Translations under genes and position numbers: made by a program
From: Dermabacter indicis
GTDB lineage: Bacteria > Actinomycetota > Actinomycetes > Actinomycetales > Dermabacteraceae
Direction of reading: 5' to 3'
Assembly: GCA_001403775.1 (NCBI GenBank)
Contig: CYUG01000011.1
Coordinates: 418,547-482,546 of the forward strand
Length of the DNA: 64,000 nt
The notes under the pieces: generated by a model
Seen by the model: only the letters and a program-made list of their open reading frames with translations
Told to the model about the DNA's origin: nothing
Databases searched by the model: none
In this document: piece by piece, positions 18,116 through 26,572 of the stretch
How the letters are laid out: each line of letters begins with the position of its first letter
Numbering within the stretch: the first letter of the stretch is position 1

Positions 18116-19216
18116 TTAGCGGAGCCCCACGCCACGCTCCAGGGCGTTGTCGATCAGGTGCGAAATGAGAGCGGTGTAGGCAAGCCCCATGGTCTCCCAC
18201 AGAACGGGGAACATCGAGATCTGCGTAAAGCCCGGCATCGTATTGACTTCATTGACGACCACGTCACCGCTCTCGGTGACGAATACGTCCACGCGAGCAA
18301 GCCCTTCGAGTTCGAGAGCCTCGAAGGCGCGCGCGGCGACCTCGCGCACAGAAGCGATGTGTGCCTCGGGAATCGACGCGGGGATATCAATCGTGACGGT
18401 GCCCTTGCCGAAGTACTTCGATTCGTAATCGTAGAACTCGAGATCGTTACCGATCACGACCTCGCCGGGGAGGCTCGTGCGCGGCTTCTCGCCGCGTCGG
18501 CCCTGAAGCACGCCGCATTCGACCTCGCGCCCCTCGACTCCCTGTTCAATGAGCACCTTCGGGTCAAAGCGGAAGGCCTCGTCAAGTGCTGAGTCAAGAT
18601 CTTCGAGCGCGTCGACCTTCGTGACACCGAAGCTCGAACCTGCGCGTGCCGGCTTCACAAAGAGCGGGAAGGCGAGATCCGCGACGCGCCCCGGAACACT
18701 CTCGCGCGGTTCGCGCGCGTGCACCACAACGCCGCGTGCAACTCCCAATCCCGCGCCCTCGAGGATGCGCTTCGTGAAGTCCTTATCCATCGACACTGCC
18801 GAGGCGAGCACGCCCGAGCCGACGTAGGGCACGTCCCACAGCTCGAAGAGCCCTTGAATCGTGCCATCCTCGCCGTAGGGACCGTGAAGCAGCGGAAATG
18901 CTGCGTCAACATCGGCGAGGTGTTCGATGCGCCCGCCTTCGCGCACAACCCGCAGCTCCACTTTTCCTTTGCCGAGGCGCGACTGCTGGAGGATGATCTC
19001 GTCACCGGTCTCGGGCACGTGCGGGGCCACGCCGTCAACGATCTGCCAGTGGTCGGGATCGCCCGTCACCTCGACAAAACGCCCCTCACTCGTCACACCG
19101 ATGGGCACGACGGAAAAGCGCGAGCGGTCAATCTGGCGCAGAATACCGCCCGCGGTCACGCACGAAATACCGTGCTCGCTTGAACGGCCGCCAAAGATCA
19201 GTGCGATGGTGTGCAC
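18116..19216 (-). CDS. ddl: D-alanine--D-alanine ligase
   Basis: Makes the D-Ala-D-Ala dipeptide of peptidoglycan precursors. The 366-residue ATP-grasp enzyme starts HTIALIFGGRSSEHGISC, has the GPYGEDGTIQGLFEL substrate loop, and contains the metal-binding VNEVNTMPGFT motif near the C-terminus. A Phe/Tyr-type specificity position was not assigned. GTG start with GAGGAG six bases upstream. It follows gpsA by ten bases, the usual actinobacterial gpsA-ddl order. Confidence 0.96.
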   Translation of the reverse strand: MHTIALIFGGRSSEHGISCVTAGGILRQIDRSRFSVVPIGVTSEGRFVEVTGDPDHWQIVDGVAPHVPETGDEIILQQSRLGKGKVELRVVREGGRIEHLADVDAAFPLLHGPYGEDGTIQGLFELWDVPYVGSGVLASAVSMDKDFTKRILEGAGLGVARGVVVHAREPRESVPGRVADLAFPLFVKPARAGSSFGVTKVDALEDLDSALDEAFRFDPKVLIEQGVEGREVECGVLQGRRGEKPRTSLPGEVVIGNDLEFYDYESKYFGKGTVTIDIPASIPEAHIASVREVAARAFEALELEGLARVDVFVTESGDVVVNEVNTMPGFTQISMFPVLWETMGLAYTALISHLIDNALERGVGLR

Positions 19217-19226
19217 GTGGGCTCCT

Positions 19227-20249
19227 CTATTCGAAACGGACGGAGCGCGAAAGCAGCGCGCTCGTCACCTCGGCAATATTACGCCCGTGATCGACGACAT
19301 CGACGAGGGCGCGCGTAATGGGCAGATCCAGGTGGGTACGTTCGGCAAGATCCGCCACCGCCCGCGCCGTGGGCACACCCTCGGCGGTTTGTCCGAGGCT
19401 TTCTTTGGCCTGCTCGAGGCTCTGCCCTTCACCGAGCGCTTTGCCCAAGCGAAAATTCCTCGAGAGCGGCGACGCGCACGTGGCGACGAGATCCCCCATC
19501 CCCGCGAGGCCCGCAAACGTCGAGGCTTCCGCACCGAGCGCGACTCCGAGCCGCGTAATCTCGGCAAGGCCGCGCGTAATGAGCGAAGCACGGGTGTTAT
19601 CGCCATAACCGAGGCCGGCGGCAGCACCCACGGCGATCGCGATCACGTTCTTCATTGCCCCTGCGACTTCAACACCGGTGACGTCCCGGCTCACGTACGC
19701 GCGGAAGTACGGCGCCGAGCACCATGCGGCCACTACGCGAGCAGTGTTCTCACTCGTGGACGCAATCACCGAAGCGCACGGCTGTTCGAGAGCGATCTCG
19801 CGCGCAAGATTCGGGCCGGAAAGCGCCGCGATGAGGTTTTCGCTCACGCCCCCGGCATCGGCGAGAATCTGCGACATGCGCTCGTCGCTCCCCCGCTCGA
19901 TGCCTTTGATGAGCGAGACGACGGGGACGCGGGGCAGGCGCGGCCACGAGCCGAGACATCGGCGCAGCGACTGAGCGGGAACCGCAAGCACAACACCACG
20001 CGCGCCTTCGAGAACGTGCGCGATATCGCTCGAGGCGCGCACGCGCGCGGGAAGCGCAAGGCCCGGCACGTAGGTGGCATTCATGCGAATCTCGTTGAGC
20101 TCGGAAGCGAGCTCCTCTCGGCGTGCCCAGAGGCGCACGTCGTTCTCGCCTTTCGCAAGCATGTGCGAAAAGACCGTGCCCCAGGAGCCGGCGCCAAGAA
20201 CGGCGATGTGCCCCGCGGGAGCGCCCGCGTCAGTTCGAGCGTTCACCAT
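19227..20249 (-). CDS. gpsA: Glycerol-3-phosphate dehydrogenase [NAD(P)+]
   Basis: Reduces dihydroxyacetone phosphate to sn-glycerol 3-phosphate for phospholipid synthesis. The N-terminal Rossmann motif is AVLGAGSWGTVF; the catalytic Lys lies in VEVAGAMKNVIAIAVG, and GYGDNTRASLITRGL is the family signature. It is 340 residues long. ATG at 20249, with a GTG one codon later; the ribosome-binding site is weak. Its start overlaps the end of the upstream unknown gene by 20 bases, so coupling is likely. Confidence 0.95.
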   Translation of the reverse strand: MVNARTDAGAPAGHIAVLGAGSWGTVFSHMLAKGENDVRLWARREELASELNEIRMNATYVPGLALPARVRASSDIAHVLEGARGVVLAVPAQSLRRCLGSWPRLPRVPVVSLIKGIERGSDERMSQILADAGGVSENLIAALSGPNLAREIALEQPCASVIASTSENTARVVAAWCSAPYFRAYVSRDVTGVEVAGAMKNVIAIAVGAAAGLGYGDNTRASLITRGLAEITRLGVALGAEASTFAGLAGMGDLVATCASPLSRNFRLGKALGEGQSLEQAKESLGQTAEGVPTARAVADLAERTHLDLPITRALVDVVDHGRNIAEVTSALLSRSVRFE

Positions 20250-20823
20250 CGCCCGATGTCAATTGACGATTGCGTCGAATGCCGCGCGTGAGCCCGGCAC
20301 GGCGCGGATTTGCGGCTGTGAGTTGCGCGGCCTTGCGACGCCTCAGGGTCGCCGGGGCACGCTTCGCGAGCGTGTGAATCGCCGCGGCGTGCATCATACG
20401 GCGCGGCCCGAACGTGAGGCGACCGCGGATCGTGCGGTACTTGACCGCGGTCGTGATCCGCACGAGATCGCCACCGGGCTCGACGGCAACACCGATGCGG
20501 ATCGTCAGCGACGGCGTGTCGTCGATAATGAGCGCTTCCGAACCCTGAACCTCGCTCACGTAGCGCTCGCGTTCGGGAGGGGGCACGAGATCAAAGAGGC
20601 GAATCGCTTCGTCGCGTACGGCCCGCGCACCGCGCGAGGTGAGCGTCGCGTTCTCGTGAGAGAAAATCGCTTCGGCCCACGCACGCGGATCGGGTTCGTC
20701 CACGCCCTTCGTAGGCACGATGACCACATCGCAGTAGTCCGGGACCGGAACATCGCGAAGCGCGAGAGAGGTGTAGCGCTCGTGCGAAGCATCGGTCACG
20801 TGCACAGAAGGATTCTCATTCAC
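20230..20823 (-). CDS. Hypothetical protein, possibly DUF2867-like
   Basis: A 197-residue protein between murA and gpsA that I do not firmly recognise. The middle part (DYCDVVIVP ... SLTIRIGVAV ... ITTAVKYRTIRGRLTFGP) faintly recalls DUF2867. There is no signal peptide or membrane segment. The last 45 residues are very basic (many Arg/Lys). GTG start with GAGGAG six bases upstream. In related genomes a lysophospholipid acyltransferase often sits here, but this protein lacks an HX4D motif. It overlaps gpsA by 20 bases. Confidence 0.7.
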   Translation of the reverse strand: MNENPSVHVTDASHERYTSLALRDVPVPDYCDVVIVPTKGVDEPDPRAWAEAIFSHENATLTSRGARAVRDEAIRLFDLVPPPERERYVSEVQGSEALIIDDTPSLTIRIGVAVEPGGDLVRITTAVKYRTIRGRLTFGPRRMMHAAAIHTLAKRAPATLRRRKAAQLTAANPRRAGLTRGIRRNRQLTSGDGERSN

Positions 20824-20856
20824 CGCAAGCTCCTCAAATTGAGAGTTGATCAGTTC

Positions 20857-22173
20857 TCACTCTTCCCAAAATTCAGCGCCAAGCTTCGTGAGCTTGTCCC
20901 TGAATGATTCATAGCCTCGATCGATGAGGTCGATGCCGTGAATCTGCGAAGTACCGTCGGCACCGAGCGCCGCGATGAGGTAGCTGAACCCGCCCCTGAG
21001 ATCCGGGACCGTGATTTCCGCGCCCTTGAGCGGGCGCGGGCCGTTCACGACCGCCGAGTGGTTGTAGTTGCGCTGGCCGAAGCGGCAACGCGAACCGCCG
21101 AGGCACTCCCGATACACCTGGATTTGCGCGCCCATGTCGTTGAGCGCACTCGTGAAACCGAGGCGGTTTTCGTACACGGTTTCGTGGACGATCGAAATGC
21201 CGTTGGCTTGGGTGAGAAGCACGACGAGGGGCTGCTGCCAATCGGTCATGAACCCCGGGTGGACGTCGGTCTCGATCGCGGCGGAGGATAGTCCCTTGCC
21301 CGTGTCGTAGAAGCGGATGCCGTCGTCGTGAATGTCAACGCCGGCGCCGATCTTGCGCAAGACGTTGAGGAACGTGCCCATGGCCTTCTGCTCGGCACCG
21401 CGCACGAACACGTCTCCGTGAGTCACGAGAGCCGCGCACGCCCAGCTCGCGGCCTCGATGCGGTCGGGGATGCAGCGGTGGCGGTAACCGTGCAGCTTTT
21501 CCACGCCTTCGATCACGATCGTGCGATCGGTGCGCAGCGAAATGATCGCGCCCATCTTCTGGAGCACGGCGATGAGGTCCTCGATCTCGGGCTCAACAGC
21601 GGCGTTCTCGAGTTCCGTGATGCCCTGCGCTCGCACGGCTGTGAGCAGCACCTGCTCGGTCGCACCAACGCTAGGGTACTCGAGGCGGATCTTGGCTCCG
21701 CGAAGGCCGTCGGGCGCCGTGATGTAGATACCGTGCTCGCGCTTATCGACGTGCGCGCCAAAGTTGCGCAGCACGTCAAGGTGGTAGTTGATCGGGCGCG
21801 TGCCGATGCGGCAGCCGCCGAGGTCGGGAATCACGGCTTCGCCGAGGCGGTGCAGCAGGGGGCCGCAGAAGAGGATCGGGATACGCGAGCTACCCGCGTG
21901 GGCGTCGATGTCGGCCACGTGGGCGCGCTCGACGTTGGAGGGGTCCATATGGAGGGTCCCCGCCTCCTTGTCGCGCTCGATCTTGACGCCGTGCACGCGA
22001 AGAAGCTCGCTCACAATCCTGACATCGCTGATGTCGGGAACGCTCGTGAGGAAACTTTCGGTTTCTCCGAGGAGAGCCGCGACCATGGCCTTGGAGACCA
22101 GGTTCTTCGCACCGCGAACGGTGATCTCACCTTCGAGCGGCCTGCCGCCACGCACATAGAAGCTTGAGGTCAT
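20857..22173 (-). CDS. murA: UDP-N-acetylglucosamine 1-carboxyvinyltransferase
   Basis: First committed step of peptidoglycan synthesis: transfer of enolpyruvate from PEP to UDP-GlcNAc. The 438 residues include the N-terminal VRGAKNLVSKAM (catalytic Lys) and the active-site loop DLGGCRIGTRP with Cys121, so it is the Cys form (the fosfomycin target) rather than the Asp form. ATG at 22173 with only a distant AAAGGG; a candidate -10 lies at 22221-22226. It heads a murA-unknown-gpsA-ddl run. Confidence 0.95.
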   Translation of the reverse strand: MTSSFYVRGGRPLEGEITVRGAKNLVSKAMVAALLGETESFLTSVPDISDVRIVSELLRVHGVKIERDKEAGTLHMDPSNVERAHVADIDAHAGSSRIPILFCGPLLHRLGEAVIPDLGGCRIGTRPINYHLDVLRNFGAHVDKREHGIYITAPDGLRGAKIRLEYPSVGATEQVLLTAVRAQGITELENAAVEPEIEDLIAVLQKMGAIISLRTDRTIVIEGVEKLHGYRHRCIPDRIEAASWACAALVTHGDVFVRGAEQKAMGTFLNVLRKIGAGVDIHDDGIRFYDTGKGLSSAAIETDVHPGFMTDWQQPLVVLLTQANGISIVHETVYENRLGFTSALNDMGAQIQVYRECLGGSRCRFGQRNYNHSAVVNGPRPLKGAEITVPDLRGGFSYLIAALGADGTSQIHGIDLIDRGYESFRDKLTKLGAEFWEE

Positions 22174-22220
22174 AGTGGAGTTGATTCCCTTTCCGGCCTG
22201 AGCCCACAGGTAACCGTCTC

Positions 22221-22226
22221 ACCATA
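22221..22226 (-). promoter_or_regulatory. Candidate -10 of murA
   Basis: Minus-strand TATGGT, 47 bases upstream of the murA ATG, with a weak TTCTTT 16 bases further upstream. Confidence 0.3.
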
Positions 22227-22256
22227 CCGAATAGCCCTTTGAAAAGAACTGCACAC

Positions 22257-22280
22257 GCGCCCGTTGTACGCCGAGGGCGC
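22257..22280 (-). terminator. Hairpin downstream of leuD
   Basis: GCGCCC/GGGCGC arms around a 12-base loop, 11 bases after the leuD stop. It is followed by a T-rich stretch on the minus strand, but not directly, so termination is only possible. Confidence 0.4.
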
Positions 22281-22291
22281 AAAACACTCCG

Positions 22292-22903
22292 TTACTGGTC
22301 GTCGGCAGTATGCACGGGAAGCGTCTTCGGGAGCCACGACGGGCGACGCTTCTCGAACTCGGTGATGTCCTCTTCGTGGCGCAGGGTGAGGCCGATGTCA
22401 TCGAGTCCCTCCATGAGACGCCAACGCGTGTAGTCGTCAATCTCGAACGAGAATGTCGAATCGGCTACCTCGACCACGCGGTTCTCGAGGTCGACGGTGA
22501 TGTCGGTGCCCGGCGCGTTTTCGAGGACCTTCCAGATCTGCTCGATGTCGGATTGCGAGAGAACCGCGGCCACGAGCCCCTGCTTGCCCGCATTGCCGCG
22601 GAAGATGTCGGCAAAGCGACTCGAAAGCACGGCCTTGAAGCCGTAGTCGCGAAGCGCCCACACCGCGTGTTCGCGCGACGAGCCCGTGCCGAACTCCTCA
22701 CCGGCAACGAGCACGGAGCCGCGCGTGTATGGCTCGCGGTTGAGGACGAAGTCCGGATCCTGACGCCATGCGCGGAAGAGGCCGTCATCGAAGCCGGTTT
22801 TCGTCACGCGTTTGAGGTACACGGCGGGGATGATCTGGTCGGTATCAACGTTGGAGCGGCGCAGCGGTACGCCAACGCCCGTGTGCGAGATGACCTTTTC
22901 CAT
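22292..22903 (-). CDS. leuD: 3-isopropylmalate dehydratase small subunit
   Basis: Small subunit of isopropylmalate isomerase (leucine pathway, 2- to 3-isopropylmalate). The 203 residues include [15 protein letters not shown] and the swivelling-domain motif [13 protein letters not shown]. The ATG at 22903 was preferred over one at 22921 because AAAGGA lies eight bases upstream. It lies 32 bases after leuC in the same direction. Confidence 0.96.
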   Translation of the reverse strand: MEKVISHTGVGVPLRRSNVDTDQIIPAVYLKRVTKTGFDDGLFRAWRQDPDFVLNREPYTRGSVLVAGEEFGTGSSREHAVWALRDYGFKAVLSSRFADIFRGNAGKQGLVAAVLSQSDIEQIWKVLENAPGTDITVDLENRVVEVADSTFSFEIDDYTRWRLMEGLDDIGLTLRHEEDITEFEKRRPSWLPKTLPVHTADDQ

Positions 22904-22935
22904 GATGTGAGTCCTTTCCAAACGTCCCTCGGCCC

Positions 22936-24372
22936 TCAGGCGAGCACCGCGGCGTCGGTTTCTCCGAGATTGTCGAGGTCAGCGGGCGACGAGAGAGTTC
23001 CGCGCACGGCCGTCGCGGCCGCGACAACGGGCGAAACGAGGTGGGTGCGCCCGCCCTTACCCTGGCGGCCCTCGAAGTTGCGGTTCGACGTCGAGGCCGA
23101 GCGCTCGCCGGGGGCGAGCTGATCGGGGTTCATGCCGAGGCACATCGAGCAGCCAGCGTTTCGCCACTCCGCGCCGAAGGCGAGGATATCCTTGTCGAGC
23201 CCTTCGGCTTCCGCCTGGAGCCGCACGCGCGCCGAACCCGGCACGACGAGCACGCGAACATTCGGGTCCTTTTCGCGGCCGCGAATGACGTCGGTGAACG
23301 CGCGCAGATCCTCGATGCGTCCGTTCGTGCACGAGCCCATGAAGACGGTGTCCACGCGGATGTCCTTGAGCGGGGTACCGGCCTCGAGATCCATGTATTC
23401 GAGTGCGCGCTCGCACGCGGCCTTCGAGTTTTCGTCGGCGAAGTCCTCGGGCGAGGGAACGGTGCTCGAAAGCGGAAGACCCTGACCGGGATTGGTACCC
23501 CATGTGACGAAAGGTTCGAGCTCATCGGCATTGATCACGACCTCGGCGTCGAACGTCGCGTCCTCGTCGCTCCTCAGGCTCTCCCAGTATTCGACCGCTT
23601 CGTCCCACTCTTCACCTTCGGGTGCGTGGGGGCGGCCCTTGACGTACTCGAAAGTGGTCTCGTCCGGGGCGATCATACCCGCGCGGGCGCCCGCCTCGAT
23701 CGACATGTTGCAAATCGTCATGCGCCCCTCCATCGAGAGGTTCCGGATGGCTTCGCCTCGGTATTCGAGAACGTAGCCCTGGCCGCCGCCCGTGCCGATC
23801 TTCGCGATCACCGCAAGGATGATGTCTTTCGCGCTCACGCCCGGCTTGAGCGAGCCCTCGACGTTGATCGCCATGGTCTTGAAGGGTTTAAGGGGCAGGG
23901 TTTGCGTCGCGAGCACGTGTTCGACCTCGGATGTGCCGATACCGAAGGCGAGCGCCCCGAACGCACCATGGGTCGAGGTGTGTGAGTCGCCACATACGAC
24001 CGTGATACCCGGCATTGTGAGCCCGAGCTGGGGCCCCACGACGTGAACGATGCCCTGGTCGACGTCGCCGAGCGAGTGGATACGCACGCCGAACTCCTCA
24101 GCGTTCTTGCGCAGCGTATCGATCTGGGTGCGGCTCGTGATGTCAGCGATCGGCTTATCGATGTTGATCGTCGGCGTGTTGTGGTCCTCCGTCGCGAGCG
24201 TCTGGTCAACGCGGCGCGGCTTACGCCCCTCGAGGCGCAGCCCCTCGAATGCCTGCGGCGACGTCACCTCGTGAAGAAGGTGGAGGTCGATGTACAGAAG
24301 ATCCGGCTCATTGCCTTCGCCCTTGCGGACGACGTGGTCCTGCCAAACCTTTTCTGCGAGAGTTCCCGCCAT
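22936..24372 (-). CDS. leuC: 3-isopropylmalate dehydratase large subunit
   Basis: Large, aconitase-type subunit of isopropylmalate isomerase. Three Cys ligands of a [4Fe-4S] cluster can be placed: VVCGDSH near residue 150, [12 protein letters not shown] and [10 protein letters not shown] in the C-terminal third. It is 478 residues long. ATG with GAGGAG nine bases upstream. It is divergent from an IclR-family regulator across 134 bases, the arrangement known for LtbR/NdgR control of leuCD. Confidence 0.97.
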   Translation of the reverse strand: MAGTLAEKVWQDHVVRKGEGNEPDLLYIDLHLLHEVTSPQAFEGLRLEGRKPRRVDQTLATEDHNTPTINIDKPIADITSRTQIDTLRKNAEEFGVRIHSLGDVDQGIVHVVGPQLGLTMPGITVVCGDSHTSTHGAFGALAFGIGTSEVEHVLATQTLPLKPFKTMAINVEGSLKPGVSAKDIILAVIAKIGTGGGQGYVLEYRGEAIRNLSMEGRMTICNMSIEAGARAGMIAPDETTFEYVKGRPHAPEGEEWDEAVEYWESLRSDEDATFDAEVVINADELEPFVTWGTNPGQGLPLSSTVPSPEDFADENSKAACERALEYMDLEAGTPLKDIRVDTVFMGSCTNGRIEDLRAFTDVIRGREKDPNVRVLVVPGSARVRLQAEAEGLDKDILAFGAEWRNAGCSMCLGMNPDQLAPGERSASTSNRNFEGRQGKGGRTHLVSPVVAAATAVRGTLSSPADLDNLGETDAAVLA

Positions 24373-24479
24373 GTGAATGACTCCTCGATCGTTGTCTCCC
24401 CGCGCTGCCCCTTCCTTGAGGGCACGCGGCTCGTTGAGTCAAGTCTCATGGACGTCCAGAAGCTGAAGCACTCGCATTT

Positions 24480-24500
24480 CATATCGCGAGACGCTAGTCT
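24480..24500. promoter_or_regulatory. Putative regulator operator and -10 between leuC and iclR-type gene
   Basis: CATATCGCGAGA (24480-24491) resembles the CATATAGTGAGA-type motif I recall for LtbR of Corynebacterium. It is directly followed by TAGTCT (24495-24500), six bases before the regulator's ATG. This layout would let the regulator repress its own leaderless promoter and act on leuCD. Confidence 0.4.
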
Positions 24501-24506
24501 TATTCC

Positions 24507-25238
24507 ATGAACATTCAGATGGAAGAGGGAAGCGGCGTCGGCGTTATCGACAAGGCGGCCACCGTACTCGGGGCGCTCGAAGCAGGCCCCGTAACGCTCG
24601 CCAACCTGGTCAGCACGACAGGCCTCGCACGTCCCACGGCGCACCGCCTCGCGGTCGCACTCGAACACCACAGGCTCGTCGCGCGCGATATCCAGGGACG
24701 CTTTATCCTTGGCCCACGCCTCACCGAGCTCGCGGCCGCCGCGGGTGAAGATCGACTCCTCGCAAGCGCTGGCCCGATCCTTGCCGACCTCAGGGATCAC
24801 ACGGGGGAATCCGCTCAGCTCTATCGCCGGCAGGCCGACCACCGCGTATGCGTCGCCACGGCCGAGCGCCCAAGCGGACTTCGCGACACTGTCCCGCTCG
24901 GCTCGACCCTCACGATGCGCGCTGGTTCTGCCGCGCAGATCCTCCTCGCGTGGGAAGAACCAGATAGGCTCCACCGCGGCCTTCACGGTGCACGCTTCAC
25001 TGCCTCGATGCTCTCGGCGGTGCGTCGGCGCGGCTGGGCTCAGAGTGTTGGCGAACGTGAATCTGGCGTTGCCTCGGTGAGCGCGCCCGTGCGCGGCCCA
25101 AGCGATCGCGTCGTTGCGGCGCTCTCAATCTCGGGCCCCATTGACCGCATGACGCGCCAACCCGGCCGCATCCATGCAGCCTCGGTGATTGCCTACGCAG
25201 AAAGACTCAGCGAACTCGTGCGTCAAGCCGGGGTTTAG
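24507..25238 (+). CDS. IclR-family regulator, LtbR/NdgR type
   Basis: A 243-residue transcription factor with an N-terminal winged helix-turn-helix (LANLVSTTGLARPTAHRLA) and a C-terminal IclR ligand-binding domain. Its divergence from leuCD matches the regulators of leucine synthesis known as LtbR in corynebacteria and NdgR in Streptomyces, so control of leuCD and perhaps ilv genes is likely. No ribosome-binding site precedes the ATG; a TAGTCT box six bases upstream suggests a leaderless mRNA. The gene stop lies within a hairpin at 25226-25248. Confidence 0.88.
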   Translation: MNIQMEEGSGVGVIDKAATVLGALEAGPVTLANLVSTTGLARPTAHRLAVALEHHRLVARDIQGRFILGPRLTELAAAAGEDRLLASAGPILADLRDHTGESAQLYRRQADHRVCVATAERPSGLRDTVPLGSTLTMRAGSAAQILLAWEEPDRLHRGLHGARFTASMLSAVRRRGWAQSVGERESGVASVSAPVRGPSDRVVAALSISGPIDRMTRQPGRIHAASVIAYAERLSELVRQAGV

Positions 25239-25248
25239 CACCCCGGCT
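25226..25248. terminator. Hairpin at the end of the IclR gene
   Basis: AGCCGGGG/CCCCGGCT 8-bp stem whose loop contains the TAG stop. The region lies between convergent genes, so it may end transcription from either side. There is no T run. Confidence 0.4.
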
Positions 25249-25266
25249 CCATGAGGGCCGGGCGGC

Positions 25267-26085
25267 TCACTGCCGCTCGAGCCACACGGGTGTGTTCGCG
25301 TACTGCAGGAACGCTGTGTTGGAGACGGCCGGCTGACGCTCGAGCTCCTCGTGCTTCGCGCGCGCATTCGCAACGATGAGCCGCGTGCCTTCGCTGCGCC
25401 TAATGAGTTCCTTCGCGGTGTGTTGGCGACCGTACTCGGTGATTTCCACCTCAACATCGGGAGCGACCGTGCGCAAGTACTGCTGCGCCCCCTCGAGGAT
25501 TCCCGCCCATTTCTCCTCGGGGATCACAATCGAGGGGATCACTCGCACGCCCGTGCCGTAAATCTTCGCGAACTCCGCCGCGCGCTCAAGGGCGCGGTCA
25601 AACGCCGTTCCGCCGTCGTAGAACACCGCGACGGGGCCGTCGGCGGCAATGTCGCCGCGCACCACCACGATGGAGCACTTCGCGCGCGTGAGCAGCGCCG
25701 AACTCGTGGATCCCACGATGAGCGAGAGGAAGCGCCCGAGCCCGCGTGAGCCCACAACAAGGGCATCGGCGGTCTCCGACTGCTGGATGAGAACGTCCAC
25801 CGCGCGACCGTCCACAATCTGAGTCGTCACTTCGCATCCCGGAGCAATCTCGTGTGCGATCGCCGCGGCCTCATCGAGGAGGCGCTGTGCTGCAACCTTG
25901 AGACCCGAACCACTCACACCCGGCACGGGATCAACATCGACGCCCATGAGGGGCCACACGAAGGCGTGCACGAGATGCAGGGGCTTCTTCAGAGCCAGGG
26001 CGTTGCGCGCCGCCCATCGGATTGCGTGATCGGATTCTTCGGTGTCTTCGACTCCGACAACGATGCGGCCTTCATTTGCACTCAT
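25267..26085 (-). CDS. Universal stress protein, two UspA domains
   Basis: A 272-residue cytosolic protein. The first UspA domain (about residues 8-145) has the ATP-binding pattern G-2X-G-9X-GS in GSRGLGRFLSLIVGSTS. The second half (about 150-272) keeps the fold's outline but lacks this motif, so only the first domain is expected to bind nucleotide. ATG at 26085 with AAGGA six bases upstream; the frame extends further but without a start of similar quality. It is convergent with the IclR gene. Confidence 0.87.
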   Translation of the reverse strand: MSANEGRIVVGVEDTEESDHAIRWAARNALALKKPLHLVHAFVWPLMGVDVDPVPGVSGSGLKVAAQRLLDEAAAIAHEIAPGCEVTTQIVDGRAVDVLIQQSETADALVVGSRGLGRFLSLIVGSTSSALLTRAKCSIVVVRGDIAADGPVAVFYDGGTAFDRALERAAEFAKIYGTGVRVIPSIVIPEEKWAGILEGAQQYLRTVAPDVEVEITEYGRQHTAKELIRRSEGTRLIVANARAKHEELERQPAVSNTAFLQYANTPVWLERQ

Positions 26086-26173
26086 GGTTTTTCCTTCCAC
26101 GGCCGGGCTCACGCTTTTGTGAGCCAAACTCCCTGCTGACTTCAAGGATACGCCGGAAAGGTCCCGGGTACGA

Positions 26174-26205
26174 AAAAACCCGACCACCGAAGTGATCGGG
26201 TTTTT
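26174..26205 (-). terminator. Terminator after tRNA-Glu
   Basis: A 10-bp perfect stem (26174-26183 with 26196-26205) plus an inner CAC/GTG pair, with A and T runs at its two ends. It can act in both directions; on the minus strand it lies nine bases after tRNA-Glu. Confidence 0.85.
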
Positions 26206-26213
26206 CCCTTCCG

Positions 26214-26286
26214 TACCCCGTACCGGATTTGAACCGGTGTTACCGCCGTGAGAGGGCGACGTCCTAGGCCGCTAGACGAACGGGGC
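26214..26286 (-). tRNA. tRNA-Glu (anticodon CTC)
   Basis: A 73-base cloverleaf: acceptor arms GCCCCGT and ACGGGGT (first pair G-U), T arm ACCGG-TTCAAAT-CCGGT, anticodon CTC at 26250-26252 in loop CTCTCAC. The CCA end is not encoded. It follows tRNA-Gln on the same strand and probably shares its promoter. Confidence 0.95.
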
Positions 26287-26362
26287 CTTACCTCAATGAG
26301 GCTCTAGAAACTTTAGCAATCCTGCTGGCAGTTTCCAAATCCAGGCCGTGTGACCTGCATCG

Positions 26363-26434
26363 CTGGGGTACCAGGACTCGAACCTAGAACAACTGAACCA
26401 GAATCAGCCGTGTTGCCAATTACACCATACCCCA
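26363..26434 (-). tRNA. tRNA-Gln (anticodon CTG)
   Basis: A 72-base cloverleaf with acceptor arms TGGGGTA/TACCCCA, discriminator G, TTCGAGT T loop and anticodon CTG at 26399-26401. The weak first pair U1-A72 is typical of tRNA-Gln. CCA is not encoded. It would be charged through GltX and GatCAB, all encoded in this window. Confidence 0.95.
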
Positions 26435-26466
26435 AGGGTTTCGCTCGGCGAACCGAACGAAATACA

Positions 26467-26495
26467 ACAGTAGTCGCCCCTGCAGGGGCCGGCAA
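26467..26495 (-). promoter_or_regulatory. Promoter of the tRNA-Gln/tRNA-Glu pair
   Basis: On the minus strand TTGCCG (-35), a 17-base spacer and TACTGT (-10), 32 bases before the tRNA-Gln 5' end. The best -35/-10 pair seen in the window. Confidence 0.6.
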
Positions 26496-26534
26496 CTTTT
26501 CATGGGCCCATTGTGGAAGCCTTCACACGAGGGT

Positions 26535-26567
26535 GGGTCCGACGGTAGCCGGGCAAGCGTCGGACCC
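26535..26567. repeat. Dispersed palindrome, copy downstream of mvaS
   Basis: GGGTCCGACG and CGTCGGACCC arms (10 bp, perfect) around a 13-base loop. It lies five bases past the mvaS stop and can fold as a terminator-like hairpin at the end of the mevalonate transcript. Related copies lie at 45628-45651 and 48122-48155, and a half copy at 1-25. Confidence 0.6.
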
Positions 26568-26572
26568 CCTTC

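Noticed and set aside
18927..20291. 454-codon plus-strand frame opposite ddl and gpsA
   Set aside because: Shadow frame; both opposite genes have clear motifs.
24373..24506. Leader peptide or T-box upstream of leuC
   Set aside because: No Leu-rich short frame, no T-box sequence and no terminator-like hairpin found; the operator-like site explains regulation better.
26086..26213. Possible small gene between the stress protein and tRNA-Glu
   Set aside because: Only the terminator at 26174-26205 is convincing; the upstream open-frame extension lacks a ribosome-binding site.
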